Assembly (NCBI RefSeq): GCF_000195295.1
Contig: NC_015388.1
Coordinates: forward strand, 930,001-994,000
Direction of reading: 5' to 3'
Length of the DNA: 64,000 nucleotides
Source: Desulfobacca acetoxidans DSM 11109
GTDB taxonomy: Bacteria > Desulfobacterota > Desulfobaccia > Desulfobaccales > Desulfobaccaceae
Of the stretch, positions 25,096-34,523 are shown piece by piece; the stretch's first letter is position 1, and every line of letters starts with the position of its first letter. Position numbers and translations under genes: made by a program. Below the pieces are notes generated by a model. The model was not told the origin of the DNA. It made no database searches and saw only the letters and a program-made list of their open reading frames with translations.

Positions 25096-26336
25096 GGCAA
25101 CACTCCTAAATGGCGGGCCAATTGGGCTGCGGCGCGGGAGGCATGGGTAATCGATTCGGCAATATCCCTGGGGCCTTCGACGGTTCCAGCTACCACTACT
25201 CCGGTGGCGTCTGCGGCCGGGTCATTGATGACAAAACCGTGTTCATTCACTTCCAGACCCAGCATCTGACAGAGGACCTGATTTTCCGGCCGGGGCATAA
25301 TTCCCACCGATAGTACCACCAGGTCAAAGGTTTCGCTGACCACTGTCCGTTGTTGAGGCTCAAAATAATGCACCGCAATCCTGTCTTCCGGCGCGGGAAA
25401 ATAATCGCCCGGCAGAGAGCGGATAAACCTGAATCTACTGTTTGCGGCCCTCAGGTAGCGGTCGAAATCCTTGCCGAAATTTTGGATGTCCATATAGAAG
25501 ACCGAAATCTTGGTATCCGGCTGCGCATGACTGAGCCTCAATCCGAGGCGCAGGGCATAGCCGCAGCACACCCGGGAGCAGAAAGTATGGTTGAGGCTGA
25601 GGTCGCGGCTGCCTACGCACTGCACGAAGGCGACCTTCTGCACCGGTTGGCCGTCCGAAGGCCGCAACACCCGGCCCTGATCCCGTAACTGGCGTTCCAG
25701 TTCCTGGCCGGTGAGCATATTGGGATAGGCATCAAAATTAAATTGGGGCTTTTGACGCGGATCAAAAGGCACATAGCCGGTAGCCAGCACCACCGCGTCC
25801 ACTGCCGCCGTAATTTCGGAGTCCTGGCGATCCAGGTCGATGGCCCCTTCCGGACAGGCCGACTGGCATTGGCGGGCCTTGCCCAGACCGTCGCACAGAC
25901 ACTGTTCGGGATTGATAAAGTAGAACGGGTGATTTTTGTGCGAGGGTGCCAGCCGGATAGCCCCTTCGGCCTTTCCCAGACATCTTTCATAGCAGATGCC
26001 ACAGTCGGTGCATCTGTTAGCATCGATATAGTGCGGGCCTTGGCTGAGCAAAACCTGAAACCGGCCATTCTGCCTGGTTACACCGGTAAGCCGGGTCTGC
26101 AACCTGACGTCGATGCCTGGGGCGCCGACCACTTCCCTCAACCGCTGTTCGACCAGACAGGTATTGCATTTGAGGCAGCGATCGATGGCCTTGCAGGCAA
26201 ACTGCGCTGCATGCCCGCCCAAAAAGGGGGCCTGGTCGATAAGAAGTACCTCTACCTGGAGATTGGCCAGCTCCCAGGCCGCGGTCAGGCCAGCAATACC
26301 ACCTCCTACGACTAATACTTTTTTGGCCTCGCTCAT
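25092..26336 (-). CDS. QmoA-like HdrA-family flavoprotein
   Basis: A 414-residue FAD and iron-sulfur protein resembling QmoA. The ATG at 26336 (MSEAKKVLVVGGG) has GGTAGG upstream; the frame extends further without need. The FAD-binding GGGIAGLTAAWEL is at about 11-23. Cys-rich motifs are CKAIDRCLKCNTC, CTDCGICYERC and CLCDGLGKARQCQSACP. The HdrA-family segments VQCVGSRD and CSRVCCGYAL and the QmoA-like FYMDIQNFGKDFDRYL are present. It is 4 bases overlapped with the QmoB-like gene, with metF 126 bases upstream. In sulfate reducers Qmo passes electrons between menaquinone and APS reductase; here the link to MetF suggests a different partner. Confidence 0.8.
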   Translation of the reverse strand: MSEAKKVLVVGGGIAGLTAAWELANLQVEVLLIDQAPFLGGHAAQFACKAIDRCLKCNTCLVEQRLREVVGAPGIDVRLQTRLTGVTRQNGRFQVLLSQGPHYIDANRCTDCGICYERCLGKAEGAIRLAPSHKNHPFYFINPEQCLCDGLGKARQCQSACPEGAIDLDRQDSEITAAVDAVVLATGYVPFDPRQKPQFNFDAYPNMLTGQELERQLRDQGRVLRPSDGQPVQKVAFVQCVGSRDLSLNHTFCSRVCCGYALRLGLRLSHAQPDTKISVFYMDIQNFGKDFDRYLRAANSRFRFIRSLPGDYFPAPEDRIAVHYFEPQQRTVVSETFDLVVLSVGIMPRPENQVLCQMLGLEVNEHGFVINDPAADATGVVVAGTVEGPRDIAESITHASRAAAQLARHLGVLP

Positions 26337-26462
26337 ACACCTACCCGCAAGTCTAACCTTCGATAACAAATAGATAACGCGGCCATACCAGGATAGGCCA
26401 ACCATCTGGCCGGCCTCAAAACTCCCCAAATTAAAACTGCGATAACGTCTGGCTTCATGCCT

Positions 26463-27344
26463 TTACATCTCTGCAGCGGCAATGACCTCAGGGATCATCT
26501 CCGGATGAAGATCCGCCCGCAGGTAGACGCCGTGGGCCAAATTCCTTGTCTTAATACACCGAATCATTTCCACGGCCCGCCGCTTGCCGAGGTCAAAAGC
26601 CCGACTCTCCTCCAGGGACTGAAATTCGCTCATGATTTCCGGGGGAATCAGATTGCCGGGAGGATTGCCGGATGCCTGACGGGCCACGTCGCCGGGGCCG
26701 ATGAGACGCACTCCGGCAATCAACCTTGCTTCCACTAGGTCTATCTGGGCCGCAAAGGCCTCCAACTTCTGGAGATCATAAACATCCAGGGTAATGAGGA
26801 AATCTGCTCTGGCACGAATTTTCTTCAGACATTTCATCACTTGGGGTGGCAGCGGCTTGGCCTCGGGGTTGGCCACCCCGCCCAGGAAGAAGACCGGGGC
26901 GCCGTTCAGATCCTGACCGCCGGGGGCTGTGCCGTTTTCTAAAGACCGGGCCATCTCCAGGACCTGGACCGAATCCAGATCAAACACCGGCATGGCGTGC
27001 GGGCTGTCGCCAAAACTAAGATAGTCGCCGCTGACCGGTAAAATGTTCTCGATTCCCAGGGCATAGGCCCCCAGCAGGTCGGCGGCCAGGGCCAAGCGGT
27101 TGCGATCCCGGCAGTTTAGGGTGCAGATGACCTCGCTCCCCTGTTGCCGGGCCAGGGCGCTGGCAGCCAATGAACTCATAGCCAGATGAGCCCCGCGATT
27201 GTCAGAGATCGTTATGGCGTCTACCCGGTCTTTTAAGGCGTCCACCTGTTGCCGGAAGGGGGCAAGGTTCACCCCTTTAGGTGGCGTCAGTCCCGCCGTG
27301 ACCGCAAATTTTCCCGATTTGAGGGCGTCCTGAAACTTATTCAT
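26463..27344 (-). CDS. metF: Methylenetetrahydrofolate reductase MetF (copy 1)
   Basis: A 293-residue TIM-barrel flavoenzyme interconverting methylene- and methyl-tetrahydrofolate. The ATG at 27344 overlaps the metV stop; an ATG at 27353 is also possible. Family landmarks are the N-terminal VTAGLTPPKG, ITISDNRGAHLAMSSLA, CTLNCRDRNRLALAADLLGAYALGIENILPVSGDYLSFGD with the FAD-site pattern, and an internal FDLDSV. It lacks the NADH-binding features of E. coli MetF and is accompanied by MetV, as in acetogens and sulfate reducers. Confidence 0.9.
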   Translation of the reverse strand: MNKFQDALKSGKFAVTAGLTPPKGVNLAPFRQQVDALKDRVDAITISDNRGAHLAMSSLAASALARQQGSEVICTLNCRDRNRLALAADLLGAYALGIENILPVSGDYLSFGDSPHAMPVFDLDSVQVLEMARSLENGTAPGGQDLNGAPVFFLGGVANPEAKPLPPQVMKCLKKIRARADFLITLDVYDLQKLEAFAAQIDLVEARLIAGVRLIGPGDVARQASGNPPGNLIPPEIMSEFQSLEESRAFDLGKRRAVEMIRCIKTRNLAHGVYLRADLHPEMIPEVIAAAEM

Positions 27345-28017
27345 GGGCCGCATATCTTCTCTTATACGCCTGGTGAATCTGGGTGGCCGGGTGGGCCGCC
27401 AGACGGTGGTCCCGAGGTGGAACAAGGTCTTTCATCTGGTCGAGGCGACCGGAGGCCTCCAGCCGCTCGTAAATCATTGTCCAGGCGCAAGGCTTTTCAG
27501 GGTTCACTTCGCATTTACCGTCCCGGGTCCCGGCACAGGGACCGTTGAGCAGGCTTTTGGGGCACAGGGTGATTGGACACACCGCCCCAGTCAGCGCCAG
27601 ATAACAGGAACCGCACATCCGGCAGCGCTCGGTCCAGTAACCCGGCTCTTCATTGGCGCCGATGAAAGTGGTGTCCACCCCCGGCAATACCACTCTGTCC
27701 GGGTAGAGATCGGACAAGAACTGGACGCCAACCCCGCAGGCCAGGGAGACCAGGATGTCATAATCCTTTACCAAGTGTCGGATGTCGTGGAGAAATTCCC
27801 GATCACACTGGCGCTCCACGGTGACTTCGCCAATGGTCAGAGCTTGGCCGGCCAATCGGGAGGCGATTTCCAGTTGGGAGGCCAGTAGCTTTACCTCGCG
27901 CTCTCCTCCGGCCAGACAGACGGCGACACAGGTACCGCAGCCAACCAGAAGCACCCGCTGATGGCCTTTGAGGCTCTCCTTGATCTCCGGTAAGGGCTTC
28001 CGCCTGGCAATAATCAC
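27337..28017 (-). CDS. metV: MetF partner MetV (MTHFR C-terminal zinc/Fe-S protein, copy 1)
   Basis: A 226-residue protein of the MTHFR_C type. Motifs are VLLVGCGTCVAVCLAGGE, ERQCDREF, LACGVGVQFLSD, and a C-terminal Cys-rich part (CRMCGSC, CPITLCPKSLLNGPCAG, GKCEVNPEKPCAW). MetV supports MetF activity and links it to Hdr or RnfC-type electron carriers in acetogens. It overlaps metF by 8 bases and follows the MvhD gene by 25 bases. Confidence 0.9.
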   Translation of the reverse strand: MIIARRKPLPEIKESLKGHQRVLLVGCGTCVAVCLAGGEREVKLLASQLEIASRLAGQALTIGEVTVERQCDREFLHDIRHLVKDYDILVSLACGVGVQFLSDLYPDRVVLPGVDTTFIGANEEPGYWTERCRMCGSCYLALTGAVCPITLCPKSLLNGPCAGTRDGKCEVNPEKPCAWTMIYERLEASGRLDQMKDLVPPRDHRLAAHPATQIHQAYKRRYAAHE

Positions 28018-28042
28018 GATAAGTTCTCCATATTCTTACACC

Positions 28043-28525
28043 TTAGGCCATTACCCGATTCAGGTTCCCGGTTCCAGTGACGGCTCGAAGTTGACGCAGG
28101 GGATTCGGTCCCAGCCTTTTGACCCGGGCCACCATCTCCTTTACCCGCTCTACCCACTGAGGCGCATCCGAGGCCCCGATGTTATACATCTCCAGCCGTT
28201 CGGCGCCGAAGCCAACTTCTTCCAGCAGCGCCTGGGCGTATTCAACCCGCTCGCGAGCGCGCAGATTGCCTTCCAGGAAATGGCAGTCGCCTACCTCGCA
28301 GCCACCCACCAGAATGCCGTCAACCCCGGTCTGGAAGGTTTTGAGCAGGTGGATGGTGTCGACCTTGCCGGTACAGGGCAACTTGACAATCCTCACTGCA
28401 GGCGGATACTGCAGTCGCAGGGAACCGGCCATATCCGCCGCCGTATAGGTGCAGTAAGTACAAACCAGGGCCACAATTTTAGGCTGCCAATCGCTGCTGC
28501 TGGCAACTACTGTTTCCACGTTCAT
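28043..28525 (-). CDS. mvhD: MvhD-like electron-transfer subunit (cysteine form)
   Basis: A 160-residue hydrogenase/Hdr delta subunit that carries a 2Fe-2S cluster and feeds electrons to HdrA. The N-terminal motif VCTYCTYTAADMAGSLRLQYP is followed by KLPCTGKVDTIHLLKTFQTGVDGILVGGCEVGDCHFLEGN. Unlike the copy at 44782, the position taken by UGA there is a cysteine here (CTYC). It overlaps the HdrA-GltD stop by one base, so translation is probably coupled. Confidence 0.92.
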   Translation of the reverse strand: MNVETVVASSSDWQPKIVALVCTYCTYTAADMAGSLRLQYPPAVRIVKLPCTGKVDTIHLLKTFQTGVDGILVGGCEVGDCHFLEGNLRARERVEYAQALLEEVGFGAERLEMYNIGASDAPQWVERVKEMVARVKRLGPNPLRQLRAVTGTGNLNRVMA

Positions 28526-31500
28526 TATGCCACTTCACTTTGTAGGTCATCGATCATTCTGTCCAGGGAGCAGACCACCATGGTTTCAGCCAGGATCTGG
28601 TCGTCCTTGAGGTGCTGAACCTGTATGAGCCGCCGCGGGCAGGCGCTGGCGCAGTTGCCGCAGCCATGGCATTCGGCCGGGTCGATGTCGATGAATCCAT
28701 CCTCTGCCACCTTCGGTGCGCCAAAGGGGCAGGTACGGGCGCACGTCATACAGACTACGCATTTCTCGCGGTCCACGCGGGCTACCTGGCCACCGACAAA
28801 CATCTTCTCCTGGGCCAGGATGGTGGCCGCCCGGCTGGCCGCGCCCTGGGCCTGGGCAATGGATTCCTCCAGAAACTTGGGGCCGTGGCCCAGACCGCAC
28901 AGGAAATATCCCGAGCTGGCAAAATCCAGGGGGCGCAGCTTGACATGGGCCTCGAGGAAAAAGCCGTCCTGGTCCAGAGGCAGTTTGAGGGCGCCTGCCA
29001 GAACCCTGCTCTCCGGCCGCGGTCGGATGGCGGCGCTCAAAACTACGGCGTCTGCCGGTATTTCCAGCTCGGTACGCATGTTCTGATCCAGGACGTTGAT
29101 CCTCAGCGATTCTCCGGTACGGTTCACCTCCGGTTTCTGGGCCGGATCGAAGCGGACAAACCGGACGCCGGCGGCCCTGGCCTGTTGATAGTGGAGTTCA
29201 TTGAGGCCAAAGCTGCGGATATCGCGATACAACACATAAACAGCCGCCTTGGGATTCAGCTCCTTAAACCGGAGGGAGTTGGTTATGGCCTGGGTACAAC
29301 AGATGCGGCTGCAATAAGGATGCTCCGGCTCCCGCGACCCAACGCACTGGATCATCACCAGGCTGTCAATTCGGTTGAGACGCTCGTCCCTCAGCCCCAA
29401 AAAGCCGTGGAACTCCCGTTGAGTCCAGATGTGGGGGTGATGGCCATACAGGTACTCGGTAGGCCGGTACTCACAACCTCCCGTAGCCACGATGGTGGCG
29501 CCATGTTCTACTTCCTTTTCCTGGCCATTGACCCTGATCCGGGTGACAAATTTACCGATGTGCCCCCTGGTATCAGAGACTTCGGCCGAGGTGAGCAGAG
29601 TGATATGGGGATGGTTTGTCACCCGATGAATCAACTCCTGGACAAAGGCCTGAACTGATTCACCTCGAGTGTTGAAAAAGAGCCTTGCGGCTTCGCCCCC
29701 CAGAGAGTCGGTCTTTTCCACCAGGGTGGTGGGAAAACCCTGTTCGGCCAGGGCCAAGGCCGCGGTCAACCCCGCCACTCCCCCTCCGATCACCAGCCCT
29801 TTCTGGGTCACGGCTACCGGCAGTTCAATGAGAGGCTCCAAACGCGCCGCCCGGGAAACTGACATACGCACCAAATCTTTGGCCTTTGCCGTGGCGGCCT
29901 GAGGCTCCTGCTGGTGTACCCAGGAACACTGGTCCCGGATATTGGCCATATCAAACAGATACTTATTGAGTCCGGCCTGACGCAGGTTATCCTGAAACAG
30001 CGGCTCGTGGGTGCGGGGCGAACAGGAGGCCACCACCACCCGGTTGAGCCGGTACTCGTCGATGATCTGCATCATCTTCGCCTGGGAGTCGGTGGAACAG
30101 GTAAATAGATAGTCCGAGGTATAGACCACGTGGGGCAGGGTCCTGGCGTAGGCTGCCACCTCCTTGACGTCGATCACCCCGGCGATATTGATGCCGCAGT
30201 GACAGACAAAGACGCCGATGCGCGGTTCTTCCCCCGTTACTGACCGCTCCGGCGGATACTCAATGTCGCTGACCAGGGTACGGCGCGCCTCGGTCAGCAG
30301 TCGCTGTGCCTGGCAGGCGGCGCTTGAGGCCTGGGCCACAGTTTCGGGTATGTCTTTCGGCGTCTGGAAGACCCCGGCGGCGTAAACCCCTTCCCTGGAG
30401 GTAGAGATCGGATCGAACGGCCGATGCTGGATAAAGCCGAATCGATCCAGTTCCACATTCATGCGGCGGGCGGTAATTACCCCTGCCGGATGAGGCTTAA
30501 CCCCCACGGAAAGGATGACCAGATCGAAAATTTCATCTTGAAACCGGCCTGCCTCATCCTGAAAATGTATCTCAAGATCATGGGTAAGGGGATTTTCCGC
30601 TACCCGGGAGATCATACTGCGCACGAACCGGACACCGTGCTCACTTCTCGCCCGTTCGTCATAACGGTCAAATCCCTTGCCGTGCGCCCTGAGGTCCATG
30701 AAGAAAATGGTCGGCTCTATCCGGCGATCATGTTCTTTGGCAATGATCGCCTGTTTGATGGCGTACATGCAGCAGACTGAAGAACAATAGTCCTGGCCAT
30801 TGGCCGGGTCGCGGGAACCGACACATTGGATCCAGGCGACCTTAACCGGCTCTTGACCATCAGCCGGGCGCTGGATATGTCCGCGGAAAGGTCCGGAGGC
30901 TGACAGCATCCGCTCGAATTCCAGGCTGGTAATGACATTGGGGTAACGGCCATAGCCGTATTCCCCTTTCCGGCTGGCATCAAAAGGCCGGAAACCCAGG
31001 GTCAGGATCACCGCCCCGACTTCGAGGGTCCGGGTTTGAGGTTTCAGGTTGTGGTTAATGGCCTTGGCCTGGCAGGAAGCCAGGCACTGCATACACTCGG
31101 AACAGACCCCACAGTTGAGGCAACGGGCCGCTTCGGTCAAAGCTGCTGCTTCACCGTAGCCCAGATTGATTTCCTGAAAGCTCTTGATCCACTCCGTCAC
31201 CGGCAGATGGGACATAACGGCGCGGGGTTGCTTTTCTGCGTCTGGGGGGATTTCGCTCCAGTGGCCTTCTAACTTGGGAATGGGTCTGAGTAGCTTTTCC
31301 CGGTCCTCTTTCAGGTCCTGGTCATTGAGATAACGGTCCACGGAAATGGCCGCTTCCCGACCGGCAGCTACGGCGGCGATGGCGATGTAAGGCCCTGAGA
31401 CGACATCCCCGCCGGCAAAGACGCCTTTCCGGCTGGTGGCCAAGGTTTCGGGGTCCGACTTGATGAGGCCTCTTGGGGTGAGCTCAATGCCGTCTTCGGG

Positions 31501-33036
31501 GGTGAGAAACTGCAGGTTGGCCTTCTGGCCTATAGCCATAATGACTACATCCGCCTTCCGGGTGGTGGTCCGGCCTTCAAAATAGGTGGGAGCAAAGCGT
31601 CCCTGTTCGTCAAAGACCCGGTCTACAGCCTTTATTACCAGCCCGGTGACCATGCCGCCCTTGACGCTGATCTGTTTCACCCCCCAGCGGGGAACGATCT
31701 CTACTCCCTCGCGTTCCGCTTCTTCCACTTCCCAAGGGGAAGCCGGCATCTCATCCCGAGACTCCAGGCAGATAAGAGTCACCTGTGAAGCGCCTCGGCG
31801 CCGGGCAGTACGGGCCACATCCATGGCCACGTTACCGCCGCCGACAACTACAGTACTCTTCCCTTTTACAGGATTAGCTCCGGTGGAGGCCGCTTCTTTG
31901 AGATATTCCACTCCCCAGAGTACACCCTCGGCATCGGCCCCAGGCACCGGCAGGCGGATGGAATCCTGGCAGCCGACGCCCAGGAAGACCGCCCTAAAAC
32001 CGTCCCGGATAAGAAGGTCATTGACGGTGAGTCCGGGGCCGATCGGGGTCTGAAAACGGAATTCTATCCCCAGGCGCTTTAAGTAGTCTACCTCTCGCCG
32101 CAGGATGCCCCGGGGCAGGCGGTATTCGGGGATACCATAGCGGAGCCAGCCGCCAGCCTCCGATGCGGCTTCTAAGACCACCACCCGGTAACCCTTCAGG
32201 GCCAGGTGATAGGCGCAGCTCAGTCCCGAGGGGCCGGCCCCCACAATAGCCACCGCTTCGTCCCGCCGGGCCCTTTCAGGCACCGGCAGAACGCTCCAAT
32301 CCACCTGATCTGCCACAAAACGTTTCAGGTTGCAGATGGCGACGGGGGCTTCTATCTCCCGGCGGCGGCAGTCGTTCTCGCACGGATGCGGGCAGATGCG
32401 GCCGATGCTGCCGGGGAGCGGCAGCCGCTCCATGATCAAGGCCAGGGCCTCGGGATATTTCCCGGCCTTGATCAGTTGGACATAGCCCTGGACGCTGAGG
32501 TTAGCCGGACAGGCCCGGACACAAGGAGCCCGGTCGAGTTTTTCAATAGCATAGGCGGAGGGAATAGCCTGGGGAAAGTGCCGATATGCCGCCCGCCGCA
32601 GACCCAATCCCTCATCAAAGGGGGAAGGCAGGGTAACCGGGCAGACTTTGGCGCATTCACCACATGCCGTGCAGATATTCACCTCGACATATCGAGGCCT
32701 AAGCTCAATTTCCAACCTGAAATGGCCCGGCTCGCCTGCCAACGACTGAACCGCAGCCCCGGTAATAATGTCAATATTAGGATTGGCGGCCACCTCGATG
32801 AGCTTGGGCGAAATCATACAGGTGGAGCAGTCGTTGGTCGGAAAGGTCTTGTCCAGTTGGGCCATGACCCCGCCGATGGTAGTGTTCTGTTCCACCAGAT
32901 AGACCTTGAATCCCGTCCGGGCGAGATCCAGGGCCGACTGCATCCCGGCAATGCCCCCGCCCACCACGGCTACCGCCCCGATTATATCAGGAGCTTTTCC
33001 TTGCATGCGGGTAATATGATCTCTGTTATCAGTCAT
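28525..33036 (-). CDS. hdrA: Giant HdrA with inserted GltD-type NAD(P)H oxidoreductase and second HdrA half
   Basis: A 1503-residue flavoprotein and probable electron-bifurcating hub. The first HdrA half begins with FAD motif VVGGGIAGMQSA (24-35), FPTNDCSTC and ferredoxin CTACGECAKVCP (122-132). Around 170-600 a GltD-like module is spliced in: CVRACPANL, CPHPCENDCRR, FAD motif AIVGAGPSGLSCAY (263-276), NAD(P)H motif VVVGGGNVAMDVARTARRRG (395-414) and GVFAGGDVVSGP. HdrA then resumes with CLNCGVCSECMQCLASC (638-654), VQCVGSRD-type and CCMYA motifs. A second HdrA half (FAD motif GLVIGGGVAGLTAAL) and C-terminal ferredoxins (CVVCMTCARTCP, CHGCGNCASACP) follow. It lies in hdrC-hdrB-hdrA-mvhD-metV-metF. 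The NAD(P)H module suggests pyridine-nucleotide exchange with this MetF complex. Confidence 0.88.
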   Translation of the reverse strand: MTDNRDHITRMQGKAPDIIGAVAVVGGGIAGMQSALDLARTGFKVYLVEQNTTIGGVMAQLDKTFPTNDCSTCMISPKLIEVAANPNIDIITGAAVQSLAGEPGHFRLEIELRPRYVEVNICTACGECAKVCPVTLPSPFDEGLGLRRAAYRHFPQAIPSAYAIEKLDRAPCVRACPANLSVQGYVQLIKAGKYPEALALIMERLPLPGSIGRICPHPCENDCRRREIEAPVAICNLKRFVADQVDWSVLPVPERARRDEAVAIVGAGPSGLSCAYHLALKGYRVVVLEAASEAGGWLRYGIPEYRLPRGILRREVDYLKRLGIEFRFQTPIGPGLTVNDLLIRDGFRAVFLGVGCQDSIRLPVPGADAEGVLWGVEYLKEAASTGANPVKGKSTVVVGGGNVAMDVARTARRRGASQVTLICLESRDEMPASPWEVEEAEREGVEIVPRWGVKQISVKGGMVTGLVIKAVDRVFDEQGRFAPTYFEGRTTTRKADVVIMAIGQKANLQFLTPEDGIELTPRGLIKSDPETLATSRKGVFAGGDVVSGPYIAIAAVAAGREAAISVDRYLNDQDLKEDREKLLRPIPKLEGHWSEIPPDAEKQPRAVMSHLPVTEWIKSFQEINLGYGEAAALTEAARCLNCGVCSECMQCLASCQAKAINHNLKPQTRTLEVGAVILTLGFRPFDASRKGEYGYGRYPNVITSLEFERMLSASGPFRGHIQRPADGQEPVKVAWIQCVGSRDPANGQDYCSSVCCMYAIKQAIIAKEHDRRIEPTIFFMDLRAHGKGFDRYDERARSEHGVRFVRSMISRVAENPLTHDLEIHFQDEAGRFQDEIFDLVILSVGVKPHPAGVITARRMNVELDRFGFIQHRPFDPISTSREGVYAAGVFQTPKDIPETVAQASSAACQAQRLLTEARRTLVSDIEYPPERSVTGEEPRIGVFVCHCGINIAGVIDVKEVAAYARTLPHVVYTSDYLFTCSTDSQAKMMQIIDEYRLNRVVVASCSPRTHEPLFQDNLRQAGLNKYLFDMANIRDQCSWVHQQEPQAATAKAKDLVRMSVSRAARLEPLIELPVAVTQKGLVIGGGVAGLTAALALAEQGFPTTLVEKTDSLGGEAARLFFNTRGESVQAFVQELIHRVTNHPHITLLTSAEVSDTRGHIGKFVTRIRVNGQEKEVEHGATIVATGGCEYRPTEYLYGHHPHIWTQREFHGFLGLRDERLNRIDSLVMIQCVGSREPEHPYCSRICCTQAITNSLRFKELNPKAAVYVLYRDIRSFGLNELHYQQARAAGVRFVRFDPAQKPEVNRTGESLRINVLDQNMRTELEIPADAVVLSAAIRPRPESRVLAGALKLPLDQDGFFLEAHVKLRPLDFASSGYFLCGLGHGPKFLEESIAQAQGAASRAATILAQEKMFVGGQVARVDREKCVVCMTCARTCPFGAPKVAEDGFIDIDPAECHGCGNCASACPRRLIQVQHLKDDQILAETMVVCSLDRMIDDLQSEVA

Positions 33037-33069
33037 CTCAATCCGGCCTGCATTCTTAACTCGGGTTCG

Positions 33070-33936
33070 TCAGGGTGCCAGCCCGACCTCGGCTAACAGG
33101 CGAGCGGGCGTCACAAAATGGCTGCCTACCCACTGCCGGGCTTCACTAAGACCAAGGGCCAGTCCGATAAGTTCGGTGAAATAAAATATGGGGAGATAAT
33201 ACGAAAGGCCGAGTTCCTGTAAGATCTTGTCCTGATACAGATCCAGGTTGGCCTGGCACATCTGGCAGGAAACCACCATACAGTTGGCCCCGGCCTCCAT
33301 CGCCTTATCATATAGACGACCTGCCAGCTTAAAAACGATGTCGCGGCGAGCGATCAGGTGGCTGGCACCACAGCAATCCGTTTTGTAGGACCAGGGTTTG
33401 ACCTCCACTCCCACCTGACTCAGAATGCGGTCCAGACTGGTGGGATTTTCGCAGTTGGAGGCCCCGGTAACTTTAGGCGGACGGCTGGCCATACAGCCAT
33501 AGTAACAAACGGCTCTAAGTCCGTTTAGCGGACGCCTGACCATGCTGGCCATGAGTTTGAGGAATCGTTCCCGGGCCAAAAAATCCGCTAGATCGTAAAT
33601 CTTTCTGGCCCACTGCAAGGGATAGCCAGAAGATTTAGGCTTATCTCCTGTAAGTGCCCACGCCGCGGTCTTGAGCCGGTTAAAACAGAGGGGACAGGGA
33701 ACTACCAGGTCGCGGCCCCCTTTCTCGGCCAGCGCCAGATTGCGACCGGCCAAGGCTAAGGCCGCCTGGTGATCAATGGCATGAGCGGCGGTGGCGCCGC
33801 AACAGTTCCAGTCCTGCAGTTCGATGAGCTCCACTCCCAGCGCCCGGCATACGGCGTTAAGAGAGGCGGCGTAATCTCTGGCAGTGCCTTCCAGGGAACA
33901 TCCGGGATAGTAAGTGACTTTCATCGGTGCCATCAT
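33070..33936 (-). CDS. hdrB: Heterodisulfide reductase subunit B (HdrB)
   Basis: A 288-residue protein with two CCG domains that bind non-cubane 4Fe-4S clusters, the site of disulfide reduction in HdrB. Motifs are YYPGCSLEG, DWNCCGAT, PCPLCFNRL, then CYYGCMAS, TDCCGASH and SCQMCQANLD. The start overlaps the hdrC stop; MMAPMKV begins at 33936 and a third ATG lies at 33924. In bacteria without coenzyme B or M the physiological disulfide is unknown. Confidence 0.93.
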   Translation of the reverse strand: MMAPMKVTYYPGCSLEGTARDYAASLNAVCRALGVELIELQDWNCCGATAAHAIDHQAALALAGRNLALAEKGGRDLVVPCPLCFNRLKTAAWALTGDKPKSSGYPLQWARKIYDLADFLARERFLKLMASMVRRPLNGLRAVCYYGCMASRPPKVTGASNCENPTSLDRILSQVGVEVKPWSYKTDCCGASHLIARRDIVFKLAGRLYDKAMEAGANCMVVSCQMCQANLDLYQDKILQELGLSYYLPIFYFTELIGLALGLSEARQWVGSHFVTPARLLAEVGLAP

Positions 33937-34514
33937 CTAGTTGATTGTGCCAACAGTCCTTGTATTTCCGCCCTGCCCTTCATACTAATGCCTTGAGGAT
34001 AGAGCGCCATACGCCCGCGGCGCAACATCCCATAAGCCAATTCCAGGTCATCTTTGAAGTCCAGCTCCCTCAGTTTGCGCCAAGCCTCCCCGCTTTTAAG
34101 CATATAGCGCGGCAGCAACCCGCCTTCGAAAACCCGGCCGCGGCGGCGGATGTCATCCAAAAAAACCTTATGAAAGACATAGGTGCGCCGCTGGGGCAGG
34201 ACTATGCCGCTTTTTAGCGCCTGTGCTTTCAGATAATCCATGATGCCGGCAATATCCACCTCATTGGGGCAGCGGGTGGTACAGGTCTCACAGGCGGAGC
34301 AGACCCATATAGTGCTGCAGGTCAGAACCGCCTGCCGCTGTCCCATCTGCACCAACCTGATGACCTGGTCGGGATAGATGTCCATGGCAAAGGTAACCGG
34401 ACAGCCATTGGTGCACTTTTTACATTGATAACAGGTTGACACCCGGATGCCGCCGTCCTCTTCCACCTGTTCCATGAATCTCACTTCGGGGCTGAGCTGT
34501 CTCTGGGGCTGCAT
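33933..34514 (-). CDS. hdrC: Heterodisulfide reductase subunit C (HdrC)
   Basis: A 193-residue ferredoxin-like subunit with two 4Fe-4S motifs (CYQCKKCTNGCP at about 28-39 and CSACETCTTRCP at about 73-84), passing electrons from HdrA to HdrB. The C-terminal helical part (LKLRELDFKDDLELAYGMLRRGRMALYP-like) fits HdrC. It overlaps hdrB by 4 bases and follows the TmcB-like gene by 9 bases. Confidence 0.93.
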   Translation of the reverse strand: MQPQRQLSPEVRFMEQVEEDGGIRVSTCYQCKKCTNGCPVTFAMDIYPDQVIRLVQMGQRQAVLTCSTIWVCSACETCTTRCPNEVDIAGIMDYLKAQALKSGIVLPQRRTYVFHKVFLDDIRRRGRVFEGGLLPRYMLKSGEAWRKLRELDFKDDLELAYGMLRRGRMALYPQGISMKGRAEIQGLLAQSTR

Positions 34515-34523
34515 GGCAATCCT

